From an uncultured Clostridia bacterium (GTDB taxonomy: Bacteria; Bacillota; Clostridia; Oscillospirales; CAG-272), in NCBI GenBank assembly GCA_905235755.1, contig CAJONA010000012.1, positions 1 to 15,044 on the forward strand: DNA of 15,044 bases, given 5' to 3'. The notes beneath the pieces are model-generated. The model had not been told where the DNA came from. It searched no databases and saw nothing but the letters and a program-made list of their open reading frames with translations. The position numbers were made by a program, and so were the translations under genes. Shown here piece by piece: positions 1 to 6,756 of this stretch (positions are counted from its first letter, which is position 1; each line of letters starts with the position of its first letter).

Positions 1-50
1 TTGCGGAAAAGCAATATTTAAAAATATTTGGGACAAGCTGAATATTTATG

Positions 51-80
51 TTGACTTTATAGCCGTTGGAATGTTAAAAT
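51..80 (+). promoter_or_regulatory. Predicted sigma-A promoter for the isomerase gene
   Basis: TTGACT (51-56) and TAAAAT (75-80) are separated by 18 bases, each one mismatch from the sigma-A consensus. Transcription would start near 87, which leaves a short leader before the ATG at 123. It also makes the in-frame ATG at 81 an unlikely start, because that codon lies at or before the transcript start. The first 50 bases hold no gene that can be supported; they may include the 3' end of an upstream gene. Confidence 0.5.
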
Positions 81-122
81 ATGATCGAAAAACCAAAATT
101 ATATGCGAAAGGCGGTTTAAAG

Positions 123-1049
123 ATGAAATTATCTGTTCTTACAGGCGGCTACACGCACTTTTTTATCCGCGATATATGCGACCTTATCGACTATTATGCG
201 GATATGGGATACGGCGCGCTCGATTTGAGCTTGGACAGCGCTTATGACCCGGCGCTTCTTTCGGAAAAGGACTGGCTTATGCCGGCAAAGCGCATTAAAC
301 AAAAGATGAAAACCAGGAAAATGTTTTTCTGCCAGGCGCACGCTCCAATAGTTTCGTATCTGCATAATGCCACCGACGATGACGAACGTAAGCTTCGTCA
401 ATGTATCCGCGTCTGCTCATATCTCGGTATAAAGTCGCTTGTCGTCCATCTTCTGCACGTCAAAGACAGCACGCCCGAAACATTCCGCGAGAAAAATATA
501 GAGTATTATAACAGATTTTTGCCCATGCTCGACGAGTATGACGTGGATATCTGCTTTGAAAACTACGGACATTTCCTTGAAAAAGACTCCTACTGCTGCT
601 CCGCCGACGATCTTTTGGCGGTGATAAACGGAATGGACAGCACTCATATTCACGCCTGCTGGGATACGGGACACGCAAATCTTCGCCGCCTCGATCAATA
701 TGAAAATGTGACGAAGCTCGGCGACCATCTCCGCGCTATCCACGTTCACGACAACCACTATCCCATCTCAGAGCCGGACGGTATGTTTTCGCCCGACGCA
801 CACAATTTCCCTCTGTTCGGAAATATCAACTTCGACTCGTTCATTCAGGCGCTTATCGATATCGACTACAAAAATGCGTTTTCGATAGAGACCGATACGC
901 CTAATCGCAGGGGACACCTGGACTTTTTCCATAACGGCGAGCTTACGCTGAATTTAAAGCCCATACCGTTCAAGATACGCCGCAAAAGCGACGAACTGCT
1001 TTTCGAGATAGGGAAGTATATGCTTGAAACATACGGGCTGTGGGAATAA
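123..1049 (+). CDS. Sugar phosphate isomerase/epimerase, TIM-barrel (AP endonuclease 2 / xylose isomerase-like)
   Basis: A 308-residue protein of the xylose isomerase-like TIM-barrel superfamily (cytoplasmic isomerases, epimerases and relatives). Motifs typical of the metal centre are visible: ENYGHF (Glu146), CWDTGH (Asp181, His184), IHVHDNH (His207, His209, Asp210) and FSIETD (Glu256). The barrel strand VVHLLHV lies at 107-113. There is no signal peptide. The start at 123 is chosen because AAAGGCGG (108-115) is spaced 7 bases from it and the product then begins MKLSVLTGGY; the earlier ATG at 81 has no ribosome site and falls at the predicted transcription start. The gene has its own promoter and is separated by 409 bases from the nucleoside locus, so a role there is only suggested by proximity. 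The substrate cannot be told from sequence. Confidence 0.8.
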   Translation: MKLSVLTGGYTHFFIRDICDLIDYYADMGYGALDLSLDSAYDPALLSEKDWLMPAKRIKQKMKTRKMFFCQAHAPIVSYLHNATDDDERKLRQCIRVCSYLGIKSLVVHLLHVKDSTPETFREKNIEYYNRFLPMLDEYDVDICFENYGHFLEKDSYCCSADDLLAVINGMDSTHIHACWDTGHANLRRLDQYENVTKLGDHLRAIHVHDNHYPISEPDGMFSPDAHNFPLFGNINFDSFIQALIDIDYKNAFSIETDTPNRRGHLDFFHNGELTLNLKPIPFKIRRKSDELLFEIGKYMLETYGLWE

Positions 1050-1253
1050 CGCACGAATGAGATAACAAATAATACAGAAGAATACGAAGTGAATTTTAAA
1101 AAAGATATACGCAGATGACGATAAATAAAACGGCTCCGGTTTTTGTCGACAAGCGCGGAATTTGCTCAAAACACACAAAAATGTTGATTTTGTCAAAAAC
1201 AAGAAGAAAATTAAAAAAAATTAAAAAAATGTAAAATTTTAACGAATGATGTA

Positions 1254-1282
1254 TTGACAGCGATGTTGAAAACGTTTATAAT
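1254..1282 (+). promoter_or_regulatory. Perfect consensus sigma-A promoter (P1) of the nucleoside importer
   Basis: TTGACA (1254-1259) and TATAAT (1277-1282) with exactly 17 bases between them: both boxes match the sigma-A consensus at every position. A transcript would start near 1289, giving a 5' leader of about 170 bases before the lipoprotein start codon. A promoter this strong normally needs negative control, which fits the operator-like sequence overlapping its -10 box. Confidence 0.85.
1267..1280 (+). promoter_or_regulatory. cre/LacI-family-type operator overlapping the P1 -10 box
   Basis: TGAAAACGTTTATA matches 13 of 14 positions of the CcpA catabolite-response consensus TGWAARCGYTWNCA (T instead of C at position 13). 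It has the AACGTT core common to LacI-family operators. It fills the spacer and runs into TATAAT, a classic repressing position. Carbon catabolite repression of nucleoside use by CcpA is established in Bacillota. A dedicated LacI-family nucleoside regulator could read the same core; none is encoded in the window. Confidence 0.5.
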
Positions 1283-1297
1283 GAAAGCGTCAAAATC

Positions 1298-1307
1298 GTT
1301 TGCAAAC
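1298..1307 (+). promoter_or_regulatory. Perfect palindrome GTTTGCAAAC just downstream of P1
   Basis: A 10-base perfect palindrome lies about 10 bases after the predicted transcription start. Its centre is about 29 bases (roughly three helical turns) downstream of the centre of the cre-like site at 1267-1280. GC-centred AAAC arms resemble LacI-family operators. It could be a second operator for the same or another repressor. No binding evidence beyond symmetry and position. Confidence 0.3.
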
Positions 1308-1326
1308 TTTTATGGCTTTTGAGAAA

Positions 1327-1416
1327 ATCAATTGCAGACGCCGTATTTCCGACAATTGCAAAACAGATTATGCAATTTGTTTTGAGTTTTTGGGGAAAGA
1401 CGCCGTGCAATTTGAT
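1327..1416 (+). ncRNA. Candidate structured leader RNA of the BMP lipoprotein gene
   Basis: The sequence is built from paired repeats. CAATTGCA occurs at 1329-1336 and 1353-1360; the near-complement TGCAATTTG occurs at 1371-1379 and 1406-1414. They can form an outer stem (1327-1336 with 1406-1416, bulged T1413) and an inner stem (1351-1360 with 1371-1381, bulged T1378), each about ten pairs with the bulge at the same place. Between them TTTCC (1346-1350) can pair with GGAAA (1394-1398), leaving an internal loop where identical GACGCCG heptamers face each other (1337-1343 and 1399-1405). I do not recognise a known riboswitch; the purine riboswitch core TTTCTACC is absent. The repeats could instead be DNA sites for a protein. 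Confidence 0.35.
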
Positions 1417-1458
1417 ATATAAATTGTTTATTTAAAAATTTTTTAAAGGAGAAAAGTC

Positions 1459-2598
1459 ATGAAGAAAATTTTAGCAGTAGCATTGTGCCTGATCTTGGGC
1501 GCATCGTGTCTCAGCGTTTTTACCGCCTGCGGATCGTCACCAACTGAATCGTCATCAACTGAATCGTCATCAACTGAGATCAAAAGAACATATGAGATCG
1601 CAGTCGTAACGGACGTCGGTCAGCTTATGGATGGTGGTTTCAACCAGGGAACTTATGAGGGTGCGAAAACCTATGCGGAAGCAAACGGTAAAACCTACCA
1701 ATACTATCAGCCCGCTAACGGCGCGGACGCGACCGATAACGACCGTATTGCGGCAATGCGTCTTGCGATCCAAAACGGCGCAAAGGTTATTATTGCTCCC
1801 GGTTTCCTTCAGGCAACCGCTATGGAAACAGTTGCAAAAGAAAATCCCGAAGTTAAATTTGTTTTCGTTGACGGCTGGGCACTCGGTCTTGACAACGTGA
1901 CGGCGATCGTCTACAAAGAGCAAGAATCCGGTTATCTCGCAGGTTATGCGGCAGTCAAAGAAGGCTATACACAGCTCGGCGGAACGTTTGGCGGCGGCGG
2001 CTCTAACCCTGCTTGCAACAGATTCGCATACGGCTTCGTTCAGGGCGCGATCGCAGCAGCCGGAACAGAAGAAATCAACATCAAGATCAGCTACAAGAAT
2101 GGCGCGAGCTTCAGTGCATCTCCAGAACTCCAGACGCAAATGGCAAGCTGGTATACGACAGGCACAGAAGTTATCTTCGCATGCGGCGGTTCTATGGTGT
2201 ACTCCGTTAAATCAGCTGCTGAAGAAACGTCAAACGGCAAGATCATCGGCGTTGACGTCGACCAATCCAAACTCTCCGACAGAGTTATAACGTCCGCAGT
2301 AAAAGGTCTCAGCGCATCCGTTCAACTCGTTCTTAAAGAGCTCTACGAAGGAAAATGGGATACCCAACTTGCAAACAAGGCTTCCAACCTCGGCGCGGCA
2401 GAAGACGCAACAGGTCTTCCGACGGCAGCAGACAGCTGGAGATTCGAAAACTTCACGCTCGAAGAGTACAACGCTCTCTTCACACAAATCAAGAACGGCA
2501 CGGTAACGCCGAATGATGATGTTGCCGAAAATTGCAACGTAGCATCGTTCTGGGAAGCGCTTTCCACGGAAAACGTCACGGTTACGCTCGAAGATTAA
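1459..2598 (+). CDS. nupN: BMP-family nucleoside-binding lipoprotein of an ABC importer
   Basis: A 379-residue substrate-binding lipoprotein of the BMP/PnrA family, which captures purine and pyrimidine nucleosides outside the cell and passes them to the permeases. The signal peptide (Lys2-Lys3, hydrophobic 4-23) ends in a lipobox-like FTAC, so Cys24 should be lipidated. A Ser/Thr/Glu linker (26-40) follows, then the BMP domain from about residue 45, with VVTDVGQLMDGGFNQG (49-64), a VIIAPG strand (110-115) and FVFVDG (134-139). The ATG at 1459 has AAAGGAG (1445-1451) 7 bases upstream. Order lipoprotein-ATPase-permease-permease matches B. subtilis nupNOPQ. It is driven by P1, and an intrinsic terminator follows directly, so it may be made in excess over the membrane parts. 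Sugar-specific BMP relatives exist, but the salvage genes downstream favour nucleosides. Confidence 0.9.
   Translation: MKKILAVALCLILGASCLSVFTACGSSPTESSSTESSSTEIKRTYEIAVVTDVGQLMDGGFNQGTYEGAKTYAEANGKTYQYYQPANGADATDNDRIAAMRLAIQNGAKVIIAPGFLQATAMETVAKENPEVKFVFVDGWALGLDNVTAIVYKEQESGYLAGYAAVKEGYTQLGGTFGGGGSNPACNRFAYGFVQGAIAAAGTEEINIKISYKNGASFSASPELQTQMASWYTTGTEVIFACGGSMVYSVKSAAEETSNGKIIGVDVDQSKLSDRVITSAVKGLSASVQLVLKELYEGKWDTQLANKASNLGAAEDATGLPTAADSWRFENFTLEEYNALFTQIKNGTVTPNDDVAENCNVASFWEALSTENVTVTLED
1534..1578 (+). repeat. Three tandem 15-base repeats coding the lipoprotein linker
   Basis: Three in-register copies of TCGTCAYCAACTGAR (1534-1548, 1549-1563, 1564-1578) encode SSPTE, SSSTE, SSSTE just after the lipidated cysteine. 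The copies differ at two positions in total. Such in-frame repeats can change copy number by slippage without breaking the gene, changing the tether length between membrane anchor and binding domain. Confidence 0.85.
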
Positions 2599-2621
2599 TC
2601 AATTCAACTTTAAATTAAGTT

Positions 2622-2649
2622 AAAAGAAGGCGCTTGCGCCTTCTTTTTT
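2622..2649 (+). terminator. Intrinsic terminator between lipoprotein and ATPase genes
   Basis: GAAGGCG (2626-2632) pairs with CGCCTTC (2637-2643) around a CTTG tetraloop, flanked by AAAA (2622-2625) and a run of six T (2644-2649). This is a strong Rho-independent terminator 23 bases after the lipoprotein stop codon. It should end most P1 transcripts there, with some read-through into the transporter genes. Confidence 0.88.
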
Positions 2650-2661
2650 CAAAAATTATTA

Positions 2662-2690
2662 TTGATTAATTTGTCAAAATATCGTATAAT
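2662..2690 (+). promoter_or_regulatory. Second promoter (P2) for ATPase and downstream genes
   Basis: TTGATT (2662-2667, four of six to consensus) and TATAAT (2685-2690, perfect) lie 17 bases apart right after the terminator. Transcription would start near 2697, about 25 bases before the GTG start at 2722. Two TTTGTCAA copies (2670-2677 and 2694-2701) sit in the spacer and just past the -10 box, an operator-like arrangement. This promoter would feed the ATPase, permeases and possibly the salvage genes. Confidence 0.6.
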
Positions 2691-2721
2691 TATTTTGTCA
2701 AGTACCTTTAAGGAGAAAAAT

Positions 2722-4386
2722 GTGAAAAAAGTGAAGAATAATTTAAAAGCCGATCTTCAAACGGACGAGACCGAAATTTTTGAAGAAGATCGGAACAACG
2801 CGGAGGAAGCTCCGTACGTCGTTGAAATGAGGAACATTACCAAAATATTTCCCGGCATCATAGCGAACGACAATATCACTTTGCAGCTCAAACGCGGTGA
2901 GATCCATGCGCTTCTCGGTGAGAACGGCGCAGGGAAGTCCACTTTGATGTCCGTGCTCTTCGGGCTTTATCAGCCTGATGGCGGCGAAATTTTTTTCAAT
3001 GGAAAACCTGTCAAAATCGACAGCCCGAACGACGCTACTGCGCTCGGTATCGGTATGGTGCACCAGCATTTCAAGCTCATTGAATGTTTTACCGTGCTTG
3101 AAAATATCATTCTCGGCGCGGAAGATCATAAATTTGATATACTTTTAAAAAACGACGCGAAAAATAAGGTTCGGGAGCTGAGTGAAAAATACGGGCTCCA
3201 CGTGGATCTGAATGCGAGTATCGACGAGATCACCGTTGGAATGCAGCAGCGCACGGAGATCCTCAAAATGCTCTATCGCGACAACGACGTTCTCATCTTT
3301 GACGAGCCGACGGCCGTTCTCACTCCGCAAGAGATAGACGAACTCATGGAGATAATGCGAAACCTCTCGAAAGAGGGAAAGTCGATTCTTTTCATCACGC
3401 ACAAACTCAACGAGATCATGGCGGTCGCAGACCGTTGCTCCGTTCTTCGCAAAGGCAAATATATCGGCACCGTGAACGTTGCCGACACCACTAAGGAAGT
3501 GCTTTCCAATATGATGGTCGGCAGAGACGTCAAGTTTGCCGTCGACAAGGATGAAGCAAAGCCTGCCGACGTCTTGTTCAAGGTCGAAAATCTTACGGTC
3601 GCAGGAAAATCGCACAAAAAAGACGCCGTGAGAGACGTGAGCTTAGAGGTGAGAGCGGGCGAGATCGTCTGCGTCGCAGGTATCGACGGCAACGGTCAAA
3701 CGGAATTTGTTCAGGCGATCACGGGGCTTGAAAAAATCAAGAGCGGAAAGGTCGAACTTCTCGGCGAAGACATCACGCACAAAAGCATAAGATACAGAAA
3801 TACCCACGGCATAAGCCATATCCCCGAGGACAGACATAAGCACGGTCTCGTGCTTGACTATTCGCTTGAACAAAATATGGTTTTGCAAAGATATTTTGAG
3901 CCGGAATTTCAAAAGGGCGGATTTATAAAATTCAAACCGATAAGAGATTATTCGGATAAACTTACGGCAAAATATGACGTGCGTTCCGGGCAAGGCGCGC
4001 AGACTGTCGCTCGCAGTATGTCGGGCGGCAATCAGCAAAAGGCCATAGTCGCGAGGGAAATTGAAAGAGAACACAAACTTCTCATCGCCTTCCAGCCGAC
4101 GCGCGGTCTTGACGTCGGAGCGATAGAGTTCATTCACGAACAGATCGTTGCCGACCGCGACAGCGGCGCGGGCGTCTTGCTTGTGTCTTTGGAGCTCGAC
4201 GAAGTTATGAATTTGAGCGACAGGATACTCGTCATGTACGAGGGAGAGATCGTCGGCGAACTCGATCCGAAGAAGATCACCGTTCAGGAACTCGGACTCT
4301 ATATGGCCGGTGCAAAACGCAGCGGACAAGCCGCACAACAAACAAGCGAAGAAACCTTCAAAAATCAGGAGGCGGACGATGAATAA
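2722..4386 (+). CDS. nupO: Nucleoside ABC importer, double ATP-binding protein
   Basis: A 554-residue fusion of two ATPase domains, as in B. subtilis NupO and the RbsA class. Domain 1 (about 33-275) has Walker A GENGAGKST (66-74), a degenerate signature VGMQQR (172-177), Walker B LIFDEP (191-196) and an H-loop ITHK (225-228). In domain 2 (about 285-530) Walker A is degenerate (GIDGNGQTE, 320-328, no lysine), the signature SGGNQQK (434-440) is intact, and Walker B reads LLIAFQPTRGLDVGA (453-467) with Gln458 where the catalytic Glu would be. This asymmetry, one competent site and one degenerate, is usual for the family. The GTG at 2722 is chosen because AAGGAG (2710-2715) lies 6 bases upstream; an ATG at 2720 is followed at once by TGA. 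The first 30 residues are acidic and not conserved-looking. The end overlaps the permease start by 8 bases. Confidence 0.93.
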   Translation: MKKVKNNLKADLQTDETEIFEEDRNNAEEAPYVVEMRNITKIFPGIIANDNITLQLKRGEIHALLGENGAGKSTLMSVLFGLYQPDGGEIFFNGKPVKIDSPNDATALGIGMVHQHFKLIECFTVLENIILGAEDHKFDILLKNDAKNKVRELSEKYGLHVDLNASIDEITVGMQQRTEILKMLYRDNDVLIFDEPTAVLTPQEIDELMEIMRNLSKEGKSILFITHKLNEIMAVADRCSVLRKGKYIGTVNVADTTKEVLSNMMVGRDVKFAVDKDEAKPADVLFKVENLTVAGKSHKKDAVRDVSLEVRAGEIVCVAGIDGNGQTEFVQAITGLEKIKSGKVELLGEDITHKSIRYRNTHGISHIPEDRHKHGLVLDYSLEQNMVLQRYFEPEFQKGGFIKFKPIRDYSDKLTAKYDVRSGQGAQTVARSMSGGNQQKAIVAREIEREHKLLIAFQPTRGLDVGAIEFIHEQIVADRDSGAGVLLVSLELDEVMNLSDRILVMYEGEIVGELDPKKITVQELGLYMAGAKRSGQAAQQTSEETFKNQEADDE

Positions 4387-5764
4387 GCAATCGAAAGAGA
4401 AGAAAAATAAAGTTGGCGAGTGGTTTAAATCCTTTTTCGTCGTAACTAACGATAAAGAACCGAAACTGCTTACGTTCTACAAGAAAAACGGAACAAAGAC
4501 AGTTATTGCGTCACTTATAAGCATTGCGGCAGGTCTTGTCGTCGGTTTTATTCTTATGCTCATAATAGCAGCGGCGTCGGAAGATATTACAGTGGCGGAC
4601 GCTTTCAGCGGCCTCGGCGTTTTGCTTGCGGGGCCGTTTACCGGTACTTCAAAATACGTTCTTACCAATTTCGGCGATATGATTTTCTATGCGGTGCCGC
4701 TCATTATGTGCGGACTTTCCGTCGCTATTGCGTTTAAGACGGGTCTTTTCAATATCGGTGCGCCCGGTCAATTTCTTATGGGAACGATGGGCTCGCTGAT
4801 TGTAGCTCTGAACATAAACACCGGCGGCGGCGCGGCGGGATTTTTCGTATGGCTGCTCGCTCTTTTGGTCGGCGCTGCGCTCGGCTTTATTTGGGGAACG
4901 ATCCCGGGACTTTTCAAAGCGATCTTCGGCGTGAACGAGGTTATCGTCTGCATAATGACAAACTGGATCGCGGCAAACGTCGTCACCTGGGTATTTTCGT
5001 CAATGAATAACCTTGTCAACACAGGCGGCGGCAAGTCAAACTATCTGATCACCACCGCCGTCACAGGCAACGGCACGCCCGATCTCGGACTCGGAAAACT
5101 TTTTAACGGTTCATACATAGATATAAGTATATTTATTGCGATCATATTTGCCGTCGTGATTTTCATAATTCTCAACAAAACTACGTTCGGTTATGAACTC
5201 AAAGCGTGCGGAAGCAACAAATTCGCCGCAAAATACGCGGGTATGAACGAAAAGAGAAACATCATTCTTTCAATGGCTATAGCCGGCGGTCTTGCCGCTA
5301 TCGGCGGTTCGCTTTACTATTTGAACCCGGGCATCGAATTTAACTTCGGGACCGCGTACATGACGCTGCCCGCGTACGGCTTCAACGGAATTCCCGTTGC
5401 GCTTTTGGCAAACTCGAATCCGATCGGCGTTATCTTCTCGGGCGTGTTTATCAGGTATTTGGCAAAGGGCGGAGACAATCTCGTCACCTACAACAGATAC
5501 GTTGCCGATATAATCATCGCCGTCATCATTTACTTTGCAGGTTTTTCAAGGCTCATTATTGAACTTTTGACGAAGAGACAAAGAAAAATGACCGAAAAGG
5601 CAAATCTCAAAATTGCAGCTCGAACGGCCGCAAATGACGATGTAAGCAAAGAAAGCACCGTTGAAACGGAAACTCCGCAGAATGAGGCCGCCGCTTTGAG
5701 CGACGTGGGAGAAACGTCTGACGGCTCATTCGGCATCGATAATACGAAAGACAAGGAGGTATAA
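4379..5764 (+). CDS. nupP: Nucleoside ABC importer permease 1 (BPD_transp_2 family)
   Basis: A 461-residue integral membrane protein forming half of the importer channel. Hydrophobic segments lie roughly at 42-64, 101-118, 125-146, 154-178, 186-206, 248-266, 296-312, 334-360 and 374-396. Family motifs are GLFNIGAPGQFLMG (122-135), VNEVIVCIMTNWIA (185-198) and the ATPase-contacting loop with GYELKACGSN (271-280). The start at 4379 has AGGAGG (4367-4372) 6 bases upstream and sits inside the end of the ATPase gene (ATGAATAA), which suggests translational coupling. A long charged N-terminus (1-40) and a polar, Glu/Thr/Ser-rich tail of about 60 residues (402-461) are probably cytoplasmic and unusual in length. 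Partner of the next gene. Confidence 0.93.
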   Translation: MNKQSKEKKNKVGEWFKSFFVVTNDKEPKLLTFYKKNGTKTVIASLISIAAGLVVGFILMLIIAAASEDITVADAFSGLGVLLAGPFTGTSKYVLTNFGDMIFYAVPLIMCGLSVAIAFKTGLFNIGAPGQFLMGTMGSLIVALNINTGGGAAGFFVWLLALLVGAALGFIWGTIPGLFKAIFGVNEVIVCIMTNWIAANVVTWVFSSMNNLVNTGGGKSNYLITTAVTGNGTPDLGLGKLFNGSYIDISIFIAIIFAVVIFIILNKTTFGYELKACGSNKFAAKYAGMNEKRNIILSMAIAGGLAAIGGSLYYLNPGIEFNFGTAYMTLPAYGFNGIPVALLANSNPIGVIFSGVFIRYLAKGGDNLVTYNRYVADIIIAVIIYFAGFSRLIIELLTKRQRKMTEKANLKIAARTAANDDVSKESTVETETPQNEAAALSDVGETSDGSFGIDNTKDKEV

Positions 5765-5766
5765 AT

Positions 5767-6720
5767 ATGGTTCTGATCATTCAAAAAACGCTTTTATATG
5801 CAATACCTCTTATGATAGTGGCGCTCGGCGGCGTGTTTGCCGAACGCAGCGGCATTGTTAATCTGGCACTCGAAGGCGAAATGATTTTCGGTGCTTTTAT
5901 GGGCGCCCTCGTTGCATATTTGATTTCGGTCGGCGGTACGACGATGAATCCGCAGCTTATGTTTGTGATATGTATGATAGTCGCGTCGGCAAGCGGATCG
6001 GCGTTCAGTTTGCTTTTATCTTTCTCGGCAATCAATCTTAAAGCCGACCAAACGATCGGCGGTACGGCGCTCAATATGCTTGCCCCCGCTCTCGTCAACA
6101 CCCTTGGGCTTGCGTTTTTCTCTCAAGAAAAACTCGTCATGCCCGCAACTTTCAAAAGTTATGTACTGATCAATCCGGACTTGCCTCCGTTCCTTCAGAT
6201 CTTTGCGGACAAGGCATACATTTCAACGTATATCGTCATCGCGGTATTCATTCTTTTGTCCGTATGGCTCTACATAACGAGAACGGGTATGCGTATGCGT
6301 TCTTGCGGTGAAAATCCGCAGGCGTCGGCATCGGTCGGTATCAACGTTTACAAGATGAGATATCTCGGCACCACGATCTCCGGTGCACTCGCAGGTCTCG
6401 GCGGCTACGTTTATATCGCAACGACCGTGGGCGGTATGGCGCAAAGTTCGGTCGCGGGTATGGGATTCCTTGCTCTTGCTATCATGATCTTCGGCAACTG
6501 GAAGCCCGTCGGAATTGCCCTCGGCGCGCTGCTGTTCGGATTTTTGAAGTGTGTGGGAGCAGTTTCCGGATCATTTGAAATGTTAAGCAAGATCGGGCTT
6601 CCGATGTATTTTTACAACATTATCCCGTACTTCATAGTCTTGGTAGTCCTTGCACTTACGGCAAAGAAATCCGGTTGTCCGAAGGCGGAAGGCATACCTT
6701 ATGAAAAGGGAATGCGATAA
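5767..6720 (+). CDS. nupQ: Nucleoside ABC importer permease 2 (BPD_transp_2 family)
   Basis: A 317-residue permease pairing with the preceding one. It is hydrophobic throughout, with motifs typical of NupQ/YufQ: ERSGIVNLALEGEM (26-39), QTIGGTALNMLAP (95-107), GMRMRSCGENPQASASVGI (174-192, the probable ATPase-contact loop) and FGNWKPVG (242-249). Start ATG 5767 follows AAGGAGGT (5753-5760) by 6 bases, and only two bases separate it from the previous stop, so it is in the same transcript and probably at equal stoichiometry. It ends the importer block; a 101-base gap with alternative hairpins leads to pdp. Confidence 0.93.
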   Translation: MVLIIQKTLLYAIPLMIVALGGVFAERSGIVNLALEGEMIFGAFMGALVAYLISVGGTTMNPQLMFVICMIVASASGSAFSLLLSFSAINLKADQTIGGTALNMLAPALVNTLGLAFFSQEKLVMPATFKSYVLINPDLPPFLQIFADKAYISTYIVIAVFILLSVWLYITRTGMRMRSCGENPQASASVGINVYKMRYLGTTISGALAGLGGYVYIATTVGGMAQSSVAGMGFLALAIMIFGNWKPVGIALGALLFGFLKCVGAVSGSFEMLSKIGLPMYFYNIIPYFIVLVVLALTAKKSGCPKAEGIPYEKGMR

Positions 6721-6756
6721 ACTCTGATCGCTCACACGTTATTTATTAAAAAAACG

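Larger units (their letters stand above)
1050..1458 (+). other. Intergenic regulatory region upstream of the nucleoside importer
   Basis: No gene is supportable in these 409 bases. The first 200 hold a perfect 10-base palindrome TTGTCGACAA (1143-1152), an odd-centred palindrome TTTTGTCAAAA (1188-1198) and an A-rich tract (about 1199-1230). No convincing terminator for the isomerase gene is seen: a weak GC-containing inverted repeat near 1129-1146 has too small a loop. The second half holds the main promoter, operator-like sequences and a leader of about 170 bases, each listed separately. Confidence 0.7.

Noticed and set aside
81..122. Upstream in-frame ATG at 81 as the isomerase start
   Set aside because: It lies at the predicted transcription start and has no ribosome site, while ATG 123 has AAAGGCGG at good spacing.
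2..247. Open frame from the window edge overlapping the start of the isomerase gene
   Set aside because: It has no visible start, overlaps the isomerase gene by 125 bases, and becomes arginine-rich shadow sequence once inside that gene. The first 40 codons look more natural, so an upstream gene's 3' end cannot be excluded. Another frame ends at about position 38 and is equally possible.
1125..1150. Terminator for the isomerase gene at AACGGCTCCGGTTTTT
   Set aside because: The inverted repeat leaves a two-base loop or needs a bulge, so a stable hairpin is unlikely.
1290..1458. Purine riboswitch in the lipoprotein leader
   Set aside because: A fragment, CCGTATTTCCGACA (1341-1354), vaguely resembles the 3' part of the purine aptamer, but the conserved TTTCTACC junction and matching P1/P2/P3 stems are absent.
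1570..2139. Long minus-strand open frame opposite the lipoprotein gene
   Set aside because: Shadow of the real gene; Cys/Arg/Val-rich composition, no ribosome site and no recognisable domain. The same holds for the other long antisense frames, such as 3643-4341, 7320-8216 and 13084-13704.
2662..2721. N-terminal extension of the ATPase from TTG 2662
   Set aside because: That codon is the -35 region of P2 and has no ribosome site; GTG 2722 has AAGGAG six bases upstream.
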